From assembly GCA_942493235.1 (NCBI GenBank), contig OW818676.1, positions 3,348,001 to 3,412,000 on the forward strand: a stretch of 64,000 nt of DNA. The letters run 5' to 3'. A program made the position numbers and the translations under genes. The notes beneath the pieces are model-generated. The model had not been told where the DNA came from. It saw only the letters and a program-made list of their open reading frames with translations, and ran no database searches. The first letter of the stretch is position 1. Every line of letters begins with the position of its first letter. Positions 42,616 through 52,104 of the stretch are shown here, in pieces. Source of the stretch: ENR-C587 sp942493235 (GTDB taxonomy: Bacteria; Bacteroidota; Ignavibacteria; Kapaibacteriales; UBA2268).

Positions 42616-44286
42616 TTATCCATTTACTCCGAAAAATTCATTAAGTTTCTTTTGAATATCTTCGGGTAAATTCTTGGCTATTTCTTTATCTTTTTCAAAA
42701 TATAAGGTCTGACTCGGATAAGCAAAGCTAATTTCTAATTTCTCGGCAAGTTTATAAATCGCAATGTTTATTTCCTGTCTGGCTTTTAATTCTGCTTGGT
42801 AGTCCGGTACATCAAAGAACATATTCACTTTTATATCTAAAGAAGAAGCAGAATACGCAAAAAATGCCGATTGCACAGAATCATCTTGCAAAACAGCAGA
42901 ATGATTAGTTAATATATTTTTTATTCCAGAGATAAATCCTTCTATCAATTCCATCGGAGTATTATAAGTTACACCAATAGTAGTATTATATCTCCTGTAT
43001 TTACGTTTGCCCATATTATTGACTGCGGCATCTCCGATTTTCCCATTAGGAATTGAAATAAGAGAATTATCAAAAGTACGAATACGCGTAGAGCGAAGTC
43101 CAATTTCTTCAACTACACCTTCCCCTTCGCCAAACTTAACCCAGTCCCCTACTCCAAAAGGCTGATCTATAAATATTGTTAGCGAACCGAAAACATTTTT
43201 AACTGTGTCCTGAGCTGCAAGAGCAAAGGCAAGCCCACCGATAGACACGCCGGCAAGTAAAGGAGTAATATTGATATTCAGGACATCTAATATATAAAAG
43301 ACTCCCAGCACAAGCATAAAGCCCTTCATTGCCTTTCGGGCAAACGGTACTAAATGGTCGTCAAGAGTGCTTTTGGTTCTTGAAGCAATTTTCTCAAATA
43401 TTAAACTTACTACATTAATTATCCTAAAAGAAATAAAAATTGAAATTATAGGAATGCTAAGCTTAAAAATATAAATTATAATAATATTCAATTTAGTGGG
43501 GAAATCAAGAGTAGGAATAAATGATAACAGAAGTAAATTCACGATAAGCATAGAGGCAGGTCCGGAAACAGTATCTACTATATTTGCACCAAATTTATCC
43601 TGCCCGATTTTCAATGCTATCTTTTTAAATATCATATCAAATACTATGGAAAGTAATTTATATAGAACTATTGCAAATAAGATATAGATTACTAAACCGA
43701 AATATTTCCATATTTCAATTCCAAGCACTTCTTTTTTAATAAATGAGGGAAGTTTATCTACTATTGCAGATACATCAAAAGGTCGGATTTCATCATACAT
43801 TTCTTCAATCTTTGCTACGGTCTCCGATGAGAAAAGCCACTTCGAGCCTACTTTTTCAAGATAGATTTCCGGAGCATCTTCATAAATAATAAATTTATTC
43901 TTTTTTAAAGATGAGTCAAAATAATCAGGATCATCAGGAACGGTTTCAATATTGACAAATAGTCCTTTCCCTGAAATAATTTTGCTTAATTTAACAGCTA
44001 AATCTTTCTTTTTTTCAATATCTTTTGAATTTTCATTCAGTATTTTAGAAGCAATTTCCGGATGATAATTCGATTTATTTATATTGGACAGAAAAGTGCT
44101 CAAAGCAAGCTGTGGCGTTGAAATAGAATACTTCTTTATTCCTTCATTCTTTTTTACTATTAATGTATCGTTTAACTGTTTTACAGTTAGCGGGCTTGTA
44201 TCTTTTGTTTTATTATCTTTTACTGCAAAAGCATTTAGCACAGTGCAAATAACCAAAAACATCACTAAATAATTAAATCTCTTCAA
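42616..44286 (-). CDS. MscS-family mechanosensitive channel with extended N-terminal region
   Basis: 556 residues, longer than E. coli MscS (286). A signal peptide (about 1-21) leads into a ~165-residue extracytoplasmic domain of unknown fold, then several membrane helices (about 190-340). The MscS pore and beta-domain follow: LLAGVSIGGLAFALAAQDTV, then FGSLTIFIDQPFGVGDWV and RSTRIRTFDNSLISIPNG. The cytoplasmic vestibule domain reaches about 520. Such channels release solutes on membrane tension. Its start overlaps the upstream CHASE2 gene by four bases, so the three genes are translationally coupled. The periplasmic domain could accept a signal from the CHASE2 partners; that is inference. 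Confidence 0.88.
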   Translation of the reverse strand: MKRFNYLVMFLVICTVLNAFAVKDNKTKDTSPLTVKQLNDTLIVKKNEGIKKYSISTPQLALSTFLSNINKSNYHPEIASKILNENSKDIEKKKDLAVKLSKIISGKGLFVNIETVPDDPDYFDSSLKKNKFIIYEDAPEIYLEKVGSKWLFSSETVAKIEEMYDEIRPFDVSAIVDKLPSFIKKEVLGIEIWKYFGLVIYILFAIVLYKLLSIVFDMIFKKIALKIGQDKFGANIVDTVSGPASMLIVNLLLLSFIPTLDFPTKLNIIIIYIFKLSIPIISIFISFRIINVVSLIFEKIASRTKSTLDDHLVPFARKAMKGFMLVLGVFYILDVLNINITPLLAGVSIGGLAFALAAQDTVKNVFGSLTIFIDQPFGVGDWVKFGEGEGVVEEIGLRSTRIRTFDNSLISIPNGKIGDAAVNNMGKRKYRRYNTTIGVTYNTPMELIEGFISGIKNILTNHSAVLQDDSVQSAFFAYSASSLDIKVNMFFDVPDYQAELKARQEINIAIYKLAEKLEISFAYPSQTLYFEKDKEIAKNLPEDIQKKLNEFFGVNG

Positions 44287-45413
44287 TTTCTACTCCTCTT
44301 TGATTTAAATAATAAATAAATCGGTAATATTGACTCCGTATAGACTTCAAACATCAGCAAACCTATGGCTAATGTAAGGAGAGAGACAGTAAGACCGGAC
44401 TCGATATTATATTCACGGAAAAACTGTACGTCTAACAGAAGCAATATAAACGATTCAACAAGAAAAATAATTAAACTTAAAAGCTCATAAAGTGATTCTT
44501 TTTTTTCAATAATATATAAAAACGTAGTGAAGTTCAAATAAATCAATAGAAATGCAATAAGATAATTTGCCCAGTTAGGAACGACAAAAATGTAATTATT
44601 ATCAATAAGCATAGATACAATATTTGCTTGAATTTCCGGCAGGTACATATCCGGCATACTTCTGCCCATTGGTTCATCATTTAAAGGGGTAAAGTAATAA
44701 TCATTTAATTCTTTAAAATCTTCATTTACAGAGCAATTACCAAGTATCAATATCTTGCCTGAAATTATGCTTGGGTCGTACTGATTACTAAATATATCTT
44801 CAGCTTCGAGAAAGAAAAATTGAGTGTAATTCCCTCTGAAATTAATCACTTCCTTAGGATTATTTCTATTTACTAAATTTGCATAAAGTTTATTATTATA
44901 TTTTTCAACAATTCTACTGTAAAATGATTTATATATTCGGCTTTCGGTTTTATAAAACGGTGAAAATTCTCGAACTATATGGTTACTATCGCCACTGCCA
45001 ATATTTGAATAATAGATATTATCCGACTTTTTTGTAAAATCAGCAATTCTACAGCCAAGTACCACAGCAGGATTAGTAATTAATTCATTAGTAATTTGAT
45101 GATAATTCTCTTCATTTGAATATCCGTTATAATTTACAGCAATTACTTTCGGTGAATAATCGGAAATAATTTGCACCAATGCTTTTATTCCCTTTAAATT
45201 CAATCCTTTGGTATTGATTAATGCTATATTGGTATCGGCTACCTTGTATTGACCTTTACGAACTTGAACTAACCCGTTATCAGTTAGGCTAAAATCAGAA
45301 AAGGCATCTTTGAAGCTACTCAGAATCGGTAAATCAAGCAGAAGAGAACAAATTCCTAATACCATAAAAGTTAAAACACTAACAATCATTGCGGTCTTAT
45401 TGAATATTTTCAT
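44283..45413 (-). CDS. CHASE2-domain membrane protein without output domain (downstream copy)
   Basis: 376 residues. An N-terminal membrane helix (about 8-30) is followed by an extracytoplasmic CHASE2 region (about 30-270). CHASE2 features include FSLTDNGLVQVRKGQYKVAD, the IALINTKGLNLKGI block, ILILGNCSVNEDF and SMPDMYLPEIQANIVSML. Three C-terminal helices (about 280-365) complete it, and the chain ends on a short basic tail (KSKRSRN). CHASE2 proteins normally carry a cyclase, kinase or diguanylate cyclase after the helices; none is present. It is paralogous to the upstream neighbour, overlaps it by 17 bases, and overlaps the MscS gene by four. Confidence 0.8.
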   Translation of the reverse strand: MKIFNKTAMIVSVLTFMVLGICSLLLDLPILSSFKDAFSDFSLTDNGLVQVRKGQYKVADTNIALINTKGLNLKGIKALVQIISDYSPKVIAVNYNGYSNEENYHQITNELITNPAVVLGCRIADFTKKSDNIYYSNIGSGDSNHIVREFSPFYKTESRIYKSFYSRIVEKYNNKLYANLVNRNNPKEVINFRGNYTQFFFLEAEDIFSNQYDPSIISGKILILGNCSVNEDFKELNDYYFTPLNDEPMGRSMPDMYLPEIQANIVSMLIDNNYIFVVPNWANYLIAFLLIYLNFTTFLYIIEKKESLYELLSLIIFLVESFILLLLDVQFFREYNIESGLTVSLLTLAIGLLMFEVYTESILPIYLLFKSKRSRN

Positions 45414-46608
45414 TATGCTTTTTCCTCCTTATAAGCTTCAAAGTTAATGGTTTGAGCGAGCCATGGTAAAGTTCGTAGGCAGTAGGGCAGAATCCGATAG
45501 CTATATATGCTAACTTCAATTCCAATAATACATTATACAAGCTAAATGAAAATATTACTATCATAAATAATGTTATAATCTCAGCAAATACAATTAATAA
45601 GCTTCCCGGCTCATAATAGTTCTCAAAATTCCGCTCGATATATCCGAAAAGTACCATATTAAAATACACAATTAAAACAATAATAACAACTATCAGCCAA
45701 TACGGAATAGTATAAATGTAGTCTTCGGAAATTTCTTGTGATAGTACATTTGCGTGAATTACCATACCATACATATCAGGAAACGACTTACCAATAAATT
45801 TCTCGTTCATTGGAGTAAAGTACAAATCCTCACTAACTCGCTGTCTTACATTTTCTCCCAAAAACCCAAGCAGAACAATTTTCCCTTTGATAAAGCTTAA
45901 ATCGGAATTAGCTGAAAACAGCTCATCTATGTCAATTACTCGATATTTATTAATGTTACGTCTGTAATTAATAACTTCCGTTTCCTTTTTACGTTCAGTT
46001 ACTGTGTTATATTTATCAGGATATGCAATTTTTAATATTTGAGAAGGGAAAGATAATTCGATAGTTTTATCAACATTTTCCGAAACTGAAAATGTTCGTG
46101 CTGTTTTATAATTATCTTCGTCTATTATTAAATTGGCAAATCCGGTTTTAGCATTTTTCAAAAATCGCGAGTACGATTTGACTAAAGTATCAAATACATT
46201 TGTTTCCTGATTTAAGCCTTTCAGCTCGCTAACCATAACTAAGTTTCTAACATTATTAAGGCTTTCCTCTAAGCTCGAATCGCCGGTTTCATCTTTTGGT
46301 TTTCTAAAAAACGAATCAATACCCAATACTTTAGGCTCGTTTTCATTGATAATGCTCACAGCAGTAGCGATGCCTTTGCGGTTAAGTCTGCCAATATTTA
46401 CCAATATAATATTAGTATCTTTTTCGGTAGAATTATTATCTCTTAGTTGAGAGAATACTATATCAGTCAAATAGAAATCACTAAGCGACCGCTGAATAGG
46501 ATTTAGAAAATCCAAATTGAGAATTATCGGGAAAAATGATAATATAGCAAATACTATCAGAGATGACACCAAATAATCAAAAGAAAATATTCTGCTTATT
46601 TTTTTCAT
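45397..46608 (-). CDS. CHASE2-domain membrane protein without output domain (upstream copy)
   Basis: 403 residues with the same layout as the next gene: one N-terminal helix, an extracytoplasmic CHASE2 domain and three C-terminal helices ending in a basic tail. CHASE2 blocks include FYLTDIVFSQLRDNN, the IILVNIGRLNRKGI segment, LGIDSFFRKPKDE, IVLLGFLGENVRQRVSEDLYF, and SFPDMYGMVIHANVLSQ. No enzymatic or phosphorylation output domain follows. It is the first gene of the CHASE2-CHASE2-MscS operon. The two copies are well diverged, which suggests different ligands or an obligate heteromer. Confidence 0.8.
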   Translation of the reverse strand: MKKISRIFSFDYLVSSLIVFAILSFFPIILNLDFLNPIQRSLSDFYLTDIVFSQLRDNNSTEKDTNIILVNIGRLNRKGIATAVSIINENEPKVLGIDSFFRKPKDETGDSSLEESLNNVRNLVMVSELKGLNQETNVFDTLVKSYSRFLKNAKTGFANLIIDEDNYKTARTFSVSENVDKTIELSFPSQILKIAYPDKYNTVTERKKETEVINYRRNINKYRVIDIDELFSANSDLSFIKGKIVLLGFLGENVRQRVSEDLYFTPMNEKFIGKSFPDMYGMVIHANVLSQEISEDYIYTIPYWLIVVIIVLIVYFNMVLFGYIERNFENYYEPGSLLIVFAEIITLFMIVIFSFSLYNVLLELKLAYIAIGFCPTAYELYHGSLKPLTLKLIRRKKHNENIQ

Positions 46609-47041
46609 AGATTTAATTTAGGTTTAATAACAAAATATACGAACACCAATCTATAAAGAGTGAGTTCGGAAATGCGTTTATTATATATCTTAATGATTGC
46701 AATTAGTAAATCAATTCTTACAATTAAAAAACCCATCATTATAGTGGCTGTGTAAATTTTACCATTATAAAGCAATTTTCTGCATTTTTTATCTCCATCA
46801 CTAATCAACCCCACGCTTCAGCGTGGGGATTCAAGTAATTTGTGCCATTCCCCACGCTAAAGCGTGGGGTTGAATGGAACTTGAAAAAATATTTATCAAC
46901 ATTTACATCAACTAAATAGTTTTCACACAGCCAATGAAGCGTGGGATTGAATTGAGCCTATAGATACAATATTGCAGTAGATTCCATTTTTTACACAGGC
47001 TCAATACAATAAGGTACCCGATATATCGATAAATCATAGAA
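46609..47041. repeat. Repeat-rich intergenic region with an inverted pair of REP-like hairpins
   Basis: Two 8-bp hairpins of the type CCCCACGC-loop-GCGTGGGG lie at 46809-46828 (loop TTCA) and 46850-46869 (loop TAAA). Their flanks show that they are in opposite orientation. A GGCTGTGTAAA end is at 46745-46757 and a further inverted half-hairpin/IS-end junction at 46918-46953. A 69-codon frame across this region (46605-46814) has no support. No other feature seen. Confidence 0.7.
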
Positions 47042-48016
47042 CTACTTTTCCTTTTCAGGGGGTTCGCTCAAGAAAATTTGACTTGGGTTATCACTAATTG
47101 CTCTAAGTGATTTTTTCAATTCTTTATTAGTTGATTTAAACTGCTCTAATGTTTCATTAACCGTAAGCATAACTGAACCGGCTTTATATCCTAAGTTATT
47201 AACTACATTTTGAATAGTATAAATCAACGAATCATATTTGCCGATAGCGTGGTCGATACGAGATTGAATTTCCAAATCTTTGACTTTCTGATTTAGTAAT
47301 TCGGTAAACAGAACCATTTTATCCGAAGTCTCTAATAATTTGAATGTAGTCTGATTCAAATTAGATATAATAGATGATGAATCAGCTTTACCCATAACAT
47401 TTTGGAAATGTACTGATGTTTCTTTTAGAGCTGTTATCATTTCATATAATTCTTTATTATTCATAAATTTAGATGAAGAAGAGAAAAATTCGATTAACTC
47501 GTCGGATATATCGCCGGCTTTGAACTGCATTAGATTATTCATCAAGTCTTTAGCTGCAAGTTCAATTTCTTCAAATCCGGAAGGAGCCGATTTTATGAGC
47601 TTATGTGGTGGTTCAAATGATAATTTCGGATGCATAAAGTAAAACAGTTTATCATTCGGGTAATGCAGTTGTAGGAATTTTCCTCCGGCTATACCGGCAA
47701 ATTCCGACTTAACTCTCAGGCTGTCTGTAATATTAATATCGGTATCTATCTGCATAGTTACTTGGACTAATTTGCCATCTGGAGCAACGGAAATATCGGA
47801 AATAGAACCGACCGGTACACCCTGATATTTAACGGGCGAACCTGTCTCTAAGCCTTCGACTGAACCATCGAAATACGTAACAAAAAAAGTGTTCTCTTTG
47901 AAAAATTTATTTGCTCCGAGCCATACTAAGGTTCCTAAAAGAGCTAAACCCGATATTGTTACAAAAAGCCCGATAATAAATGAGCTTGATATTCTTCTGC
48001 CGGGGATTTTTGACAT
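47042..48016 (-). CDS. MlaD/MCE-family lipid transport substrate-binding protein
   Basis: 324 residues. One N-terminal transmembrane helix (about 12-38) anchors it in the inner membrane. The MCE domain (about 42-115) follows with the family pattern FDGSVEGLETGSPVKYQGVP, then VGSISDI and GIAGGKFLQLHYPN. The long C-terminal part (about 130-310) is helical and probably forms coiled coils that extend the hexameric tube across the periplasm. It works with the adjacent ATPase and permease to move phospholipids between membranes. It is last of the three genes, 15 bases after the ATPase. No MlaC or MlaA gene is nearby. Confidence 0.9.
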   Translation of the reverse strand: MSKIPGRRISSSFIIGLFVTISGLALLGTLVWLGANKFFKENTFFVTYFDGSVEGLETGSPVKYQGVPVGSISDISVAPDGKLVQVTMQIDTDINITDSLRVKSEFAGIAGGKFLQLHYPNDKLFYFMHPKLSFEPPHKLIKSAPSGFEEIELAAKDLMNNLMQFKAGDISDELIEFFSSSSKFMNNKELYEMITALKETSVHFQNVMGKADSSSIISNLNQTTFKLLETSDKMVLFTELLNQKVKDLEIQSRIDHAIGKYDSLIYTIQNVVNNLGYKAGSVMLTVNETLEQFKSTNKELKKSLRAISDNPSQIFLSEPPEKEK

Positions 48017-48031
48017 TTTTTTATTCCTTAT

Positions 48032-48784
48032 TTATTCTGATATTCTATTGAAAAAATTATATACAATCGGTATTAATTTCATTTCTTTAAGTTCATCAGG
48101 AGTGCCCTGAGCAACTATACCCTTTACAGACTGATCAAGCATAATCACTCTATCGGCAGTAGTTTTTACTCCATCCAAATCGTGAGAAACCACAAGCATA
48201 GTAGTCCCTAAAGCCGAATTAAATTCTCTGATTAACGAATCCATTGAAGCGGCTGTAACCGGATCTAATCCTGATGATGGTTCATCAAAGCATAGTATTG
48301 CCGGGTCGAGCGACATAGCCCGAGCAAGAGCAGCACGCTTTCTCATGCCACCGCTAATTTCTGAAGGTAAAAACCCTTCATAACCTTTTAGCCCGACAGC
48401 AGCTAATTTCATCTCAATTATTTCAAGCATTCGCTGAGTAGATATATGAGTATAAGTCTCAAGTATTAGAGCTATATTCTCAGCCAATGTCATAGATGCA
48501 AATAAACCTGTCGATTGAAACAGCACTCCGAATTTATTAAGTATCTTCTTTTTTTTCTTAGCCTTAGCGGAGACTATATCTTCTCCGTCGATAAAAATCT
48601 GACCTTCTGCCGGAACTTCTAATCCTATTATCTGTCGAAGCATTGTGCTTTTACCGCAGCCACTACCACCGACTATCATAAATATCTCTCCTCTTTTAAC
48701 ATCAAAGGAGACATTTTCTAAAATTGTCCTGTCGTCGTACCGAACAGTTACATTTTTTACTTCTATTATCGTTTCACTTGCCAT
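48032..48784 (-). CDS. MlaF-type ABC transporter ATPase
   Basis: 250 residues, a single ABC domain. Walker A is GGSGCGKST, signature ISGGMRKRAALARAM (SGGM form, usual in MlaF), Walker B ILCFDEPSSGLDP and the switch His in VVSHD. It energises the lipid transporter from the cytoplasmic face. It sits 17 bases after the permease gene and 15 before the MCE gene. Annotation as a phosphate or amino-acid importer ATPase would be wrong given its neighbours. Confidence 0.93.
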   Translation of the reverse strand: MASETIIEVKNVTVRYDDRTILENVSFDVKRGEIFMIVGGSGCGKSTMLRQIIGLEVPAEGQIFIDGEDIVSAKAKKKKKILNKFGVLFQSTGLFASMTLAENIALILETYTHISTQRMLEIIEMKLAAVGLKGYEGFLPSEISGGMRKRAALARAMSLDPAILCFDEPSSGLDPVTAASMDSLIREFNSALGTTMLVVSHDLDGVKTTADRVIMLDQSVKGIVAQGTPDELKEMKLIPIVYNFFNRISE

Positions 48785-48801
48785 TTAATTATTCTGTTTT
48801 C

Positions 48802-49947
48802 CTAAATTCCGAAAATTTGAAATACAAAAGTAAACACCGCATCTGATAATATAATAAGCAAAACTCCGCTTACTACCGCCGCAGTAGTATATTTACCAAC
48901 GCTCTCTGCACCGCCCGATGCCTGCAATCCTCTAAAACAGCCGACTGAAGCGACTAAAAAACCAAAAATCATACTTTTGCCGAGACCGGAGAAAATATGC
49001 GCAAAAGTCAAAGCACTTTGCAATTCATTTATATAACCTGTAAAAGTAATATTTAATGTAGCTAATGATGCTAATAGACCACCGGCAATGCCGGTAATAT
49101 CTGCCAATATAGTTACAAATGGAATCGATAAAGTAACAGCAAGTACTCTCGGCAATACTAAAAATTTATACAAATCAATCCCCATTGTTTTTAGGGCATC
49201 GATTTCTTCAGATACTTTCATAGTTCCGATTTCGGCAGCAAAAGCCGAACCCGAACGCCCGGCAACTAATATAGCAGTCATTAGCGGAGCTAATTCACGA
49301 GTAATTGATATACCCACCAAATCAGCGATGAACTTATCGGCACCGAACTGCTTTAGCTGAATAGCCCCCTGATAGCCGGTAATTAATCCAAGCAAAAATA
49401 GAATCAGTAATACTATCGGTACTGCATTAACTCCGGATTTGGCAAAATTAAAAGGGAAATCTTTCCAACGTATCGAAGAAGGCTTATAAATTATCGAAAC
49501 CATAGCAATTATAAGATTACCAATGAAATCAATAAAGGAATATACATCGCTATATACTTGCTTAGCGAAATTGCCTACAGCCTCGAAATATCGGATTAGC
49601 CCACTTTTCTTTTCCTTTTCAGGATTAGGATCGCCAAGCCTTTTGCATAATAAATTGATGAAACTATTCTGCTCTTTTGTAGTACCAATAATTTCAATTG
49701 TTTTGTTATATTTCTCTGATAGAGAATTAAGTCCGTTTGTAAAAACAACTAAAAATGAATCAAATTCCTGAATTTTTGAATAGTCAAATATTATCTTAGA
49801 ATGCCTAATAGACTTAAATTTAAGATATTTATCATAATAATTTCCGTATTTCAAGGTAAGTGGTGCAATTAAAGTAATTTCTAATATATCGTCCGATACA
49901 CTTTTGCTTAGAAATATGTCTGATATGTTTGCTTTGATTTTTTTCAT
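48802..49947 (-). CDS. MlaE-type permease with N-terminal STAS-like extension
   Basis: 381 residues from ATG 49947 (an in-frame GTG at 49962 is the alternative; the start is uncertain). Residues 1-105 look like a degenerate STAS domain (SIRHSKIIFDYSKIQEFDSF), which corresponds to MlaB fused to the permease. The permease (about 130-381) has the family signatures LLGLITGYQGAIQLKQFGAD and ITRELAPLMTAILVAGRSGSAFAAEIGTMKVSEEIDAL. It is the inner-membrane core of the Mla-like phospholipid transporter and the first gene of its operon. This fusion occurs in other phyla and explains the lack of a separate mlaB. Confidence 0.9.
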   Translation of the reverse strand: MKKIKANISDIFLSKSVSDDILEITLIAPLTLKYGNYYDKYLKFKSIRHSKIIFDYSKIQEFDSFLVVFTNGLNSLSEKYNKTIEIIGTTKEQNSFINLLCKRLGDPNPEKEKKSGLIRYFEAVGNFAKQVYSDVYSFIDFIGNLIIAMVSIIYKPSSIRWKDFPFNFAKSGVNAVPIVLLILFLLGLITGYQGAIQLKQFGADKFIADLVGISITRELAPLMTAILVAGRSGSAFAAEIGTMKVSEEIDALKTMGIDLYKFLVLPRVLAVTLSIPFVTILADITGIAGGLLASLATLNITFTGYINELQSALTFAHIFSGLGKSMIFGFLVASVGCFRGLQASGGAESVGKYTTAAVVSGVLLIILSDAVFTFVFQIFGI

Positions 49948-50149
49948 ATTTAGAATATTCACCTATTTATTCTAAAAAAATAAATTTACGAATTAAGTTT
50001 GATATAATAACATATTTTTTTTAATATTAAAAAATATTTTTAGTTTACTTCGTCCTAATAATAGTATTTTGTAAAATTAACGTTGTACTTCGATAATCAA
50101 ATTAAGTTATAAGTTTCTATTTTTGATACATTTATTAAAGGATAAGATT

Positions 50150-50722
50150 ATGTTTACTCTACCCGAACTCCCTTTTGCTCCTGAAGCATTTAAAGGTGTA
50201 TTTTCTGCCGAAACATTTGAATATCATCACGGTAAGCACCACGCTACTTACGTTAACAATTTGAATAATTTAATAAAAGATACCAAATTCGAATCAATGG
50301 ATTTGAATGAAATTATCCGTAATTCCGAAGGCGGACTTTTCAATAATGCGGCTCAGCACTATAATCACTCATTCTTCTGGAAATGCATGTCTCCTAATGG
50401 CGGCGGCAAACCCGAAGGCGAATTACTTTCAGCCATTGAGAAATCTTTCGGTACATTCGAGCAATTCAAAGAGAAGTTCTCTGCCTCGGCAACTACCCTT
50501 TTCGGTAGCGGATGGGCATGGCTTGTAAAAGCTAAGGATAACAACTTAGAAATAGTTCAATACAGCAATGCCGGTACTCCGGTCAATACCGATAAAAGCC
50601 CGATAATGACTTTAGACGTATGGGAGCATGCTTACTACATAGATTATCGTAATGCACGCCCTAAATTTATAGAAAAATTCTGGGATGTAGTTGATTGGAA
50701 ATCAATAGCTAAGAATCTATAA
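50150..50722 (+). CDS. sodB: Superoxide dismutase, Fe-type (Fe/Mn family)
   Basis: 190 residues from ATG 50150, with AAAGGA nine bases upstream; the in-frame start at 50123 is unlikely because it overlaps the TATTTTTG minus-7-like box at 50118-50125. Metal ligands are His26 (EYHHGKHHATYVNNL), the His of AAQHYNHSFFW, and Asp and His of DVWEHAYYIDY. The Gln in NNAAQ at the iron-enzyme position and the absence of the Mn-type Gln later in the chain favour iron. It removes superoxide in the cytoplasm. It is monocistronic, followed by a strong terminator. It implies at least occasional oxygen exposure. Confidence 0.95.
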   Translation: MFTLPELPFAPEAFKGVFSAETFEYHHGKHHATYVNNLNNLIKDTKFESMDLNEIIRNSEGGLFNNAAQHYNHSFFWKCMSPNGGGKPEGELLSAIEKSFGTFEQFKEKFSASATTLFGSGWAWLVKAKDNNLEIVQYSNAGTPVNTDKSPIMTLDVWEHAYYIDYRNARPKFIEKFWDVVDWKSIAKNL

Positions 50723-50743
50723 ATTTTATTAATTTATCATTTT

Positions 50744-50780
50744 AATCCTCCGGCTGCTTGGCAAATGGAGGATTTTTTTT
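50744..50780 (+). terminator. Intrinsic terminator of sodB
   Basis: An 8-bp stem (AATCCTCC at 50744-50751 pairs with GGAGGATT at 50767-50774) is followed by a T-run to 50780, 22 bases past the stop. Confidence 0.85.
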
Positions 50781-50824
50781 GTGTGTATAATCTAATAAAT
50801 ATAATTAAATTTGCTGATATAATT

Positions 50825-51706
50825 CTACAAATTATTAAACCAATCAGTGTCAACTTCGTTATATTCAATCATTTCAGTTACAACACCAAGTTGTAGCTCT
50901 TTAAGCTTATCACATAAAATATCACCATCAATCAAATCTAAAGGTGGAGCTCCATCTCTTGTTGCTTCTTTTATTGCTTCTCGAGTAAAAGAACCAGTAG
51001 TTATAAATAAACCTTTATCAGCTCTGCCCTGCATAGCACCTCTGAAATCTCGGATTTGGCTTGGAGTAACGGAACCTCTGTAACGTTTACATTGAAAAAT
51101 CACATGAAAGCTTAGCAGCCCACTTACTCTTACTATACCTTTGCCATCAATACCACCATCACCGGATTTACCTGTTACTTCTACTTGAGAAAATCCACTT
51201 TCTCTTAATATTCTTTGTGAAAGCCTTTCAAAAGCTGCCGGAGTAATATTGTATAAAACATTTAATAGTTGGTCTCTCCATTTTTCAGAATTATTTACCT
51301 CATTAATAACCGATAGTTGTATGTTTTCCGAATCATCAATGTTTTTGTCGATTTTCTTCGTTTTTCTTTGATCTCTGACATTTTGCACAATGCTACTTGA
51401 ATCAAGTTCTTCAGTATTGATGTTCGCTTTTGCAAGTGCCCATATTCCACGAGAAGAATTATTAATTAATCCATTTTTCTTCAAATATGTTCTACTCCAA
51501 GCTAATCTATACTCTATTTCATTAATAGAACTATCCTTATTATGAGGGACTTGTATTATTTCATCATTTAAATCAAGTATCTCACAAACTTTTGAATTTA
51601 TCTCTTCAATAGAACCGGAACCCCCAAGTTTATTAAGTGCTTCTACTGTTGGAATTATCAATTCAGAATAAGAAGGAATATTGTTTATTGTTTTTTTTCT
51701 AGACAT
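50825..51706 (-). CDS. mrr: Mrr-family restriction endonuclease (type IV-like)
   Basis: 293 residues. The N-terminal winged-helix Mrr_N domain (about 12-95) has IPTVEALNKLGGSGSIEEIN and a WSRTYLKKNGLI-type segment. The C-terminal Mrr_cat nuclease (about 150-275) starts PAAFERLSQRILRESGFS. Its PD-(D/E)xK-type core is SGDGGIDGKG with QCKRY, the QxK variant typical of Mrr. Such enzymes cut methylated foreign DNA without a partner methylase. It stands alone: no methylase, specificity subunit or transposase adjoins it, and a repeat-rich gap follows upstream. An in-frame, undamaged ORF suggests it is functional. Methyl specificity cannot be read from sequence. Confidence 0.92.
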   Translation of the reverse strand: MSRKKTINNIPSYSELIIPTVEALNKLGGSGSIEEINSKVCEILDLNDEIIQVPHNKDSSINEIEYRLAWSRTYLKKNGLINNSSRGIWALAKANINTEELDSSSIVQNVRDQRKTKKIDKNIDDSENIQLSVINEVNNSEKWRDQLLNVLYNITPAAFERLSQRILRESGFSQVEVTGKSGDGGIDGKGIVRVSGLLSFHVIFQCKRYRGSVTPSQIRDFRGAMQGRADKGLFITTGSFTREAIKEATRDGAPPLDLIDGDILCDKLKELQLGVVTEMIEYNEVDTDWFNNL

Positions 51707-52104
51707 TGTTATATAACATCAAATATTTAACTTTACAATACAAAAATAGCTAATATTTATTAAATAGAATATAGATTTTTTAATTTAAAAAATATTAGCA
51801 TATATCTTTAAGTTTATGTTTAACTTTTTCTAAACTGAATTAATATAGCATTTGTAATGGTTCTAATATCACATAAGAAGAAACAACAACACACCGACCC
51901 CTTCACCAAAGAAGAAGGGGAGCAAGAAGAAGATTCCTTGTTATTCTTTAAGATTGCCAATTACTGTTTAAATAAGATACGCCATATCTAATCCCTATTT
52001 CCAAACCTCAAACCCTGAAAAAAGAACCACCCCGTCATCGCTTCGCGATGCCACCCCTCCATTGGATGGGAATTTGGAGAATTGTTGCTAAACTTCGTTA
52101 TTAC
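51707..52104. other. Gene-free region with small palindromes
   Basis: AT-rich near the mrr start. It then holds short hairpins of a widespread intergenic type (CCCCTTCACCAAAGAAGAAG then GGG at 51898-51920; GTCATCGCTTCGCGATGCC at 52033-52051). No ORF with support, no RNA gene recognised. Confidence 0.5.

Noticed and set aside
46605..46814. 69-codon minus-strand ORF just before the first CHASE2 gene
   Set aside because: It starts beside the REP-like hairpins and crosses a repeat end; no recognisable protein features, although it overlaps the CHASE2 start by four bases.
50118..50125. Full promoter for sodB
   Set aside because: The minus-7 box TATTTTTG is exact, but no TTTG lies about 19 bases upstream; it is mentioned only in the gene entry.
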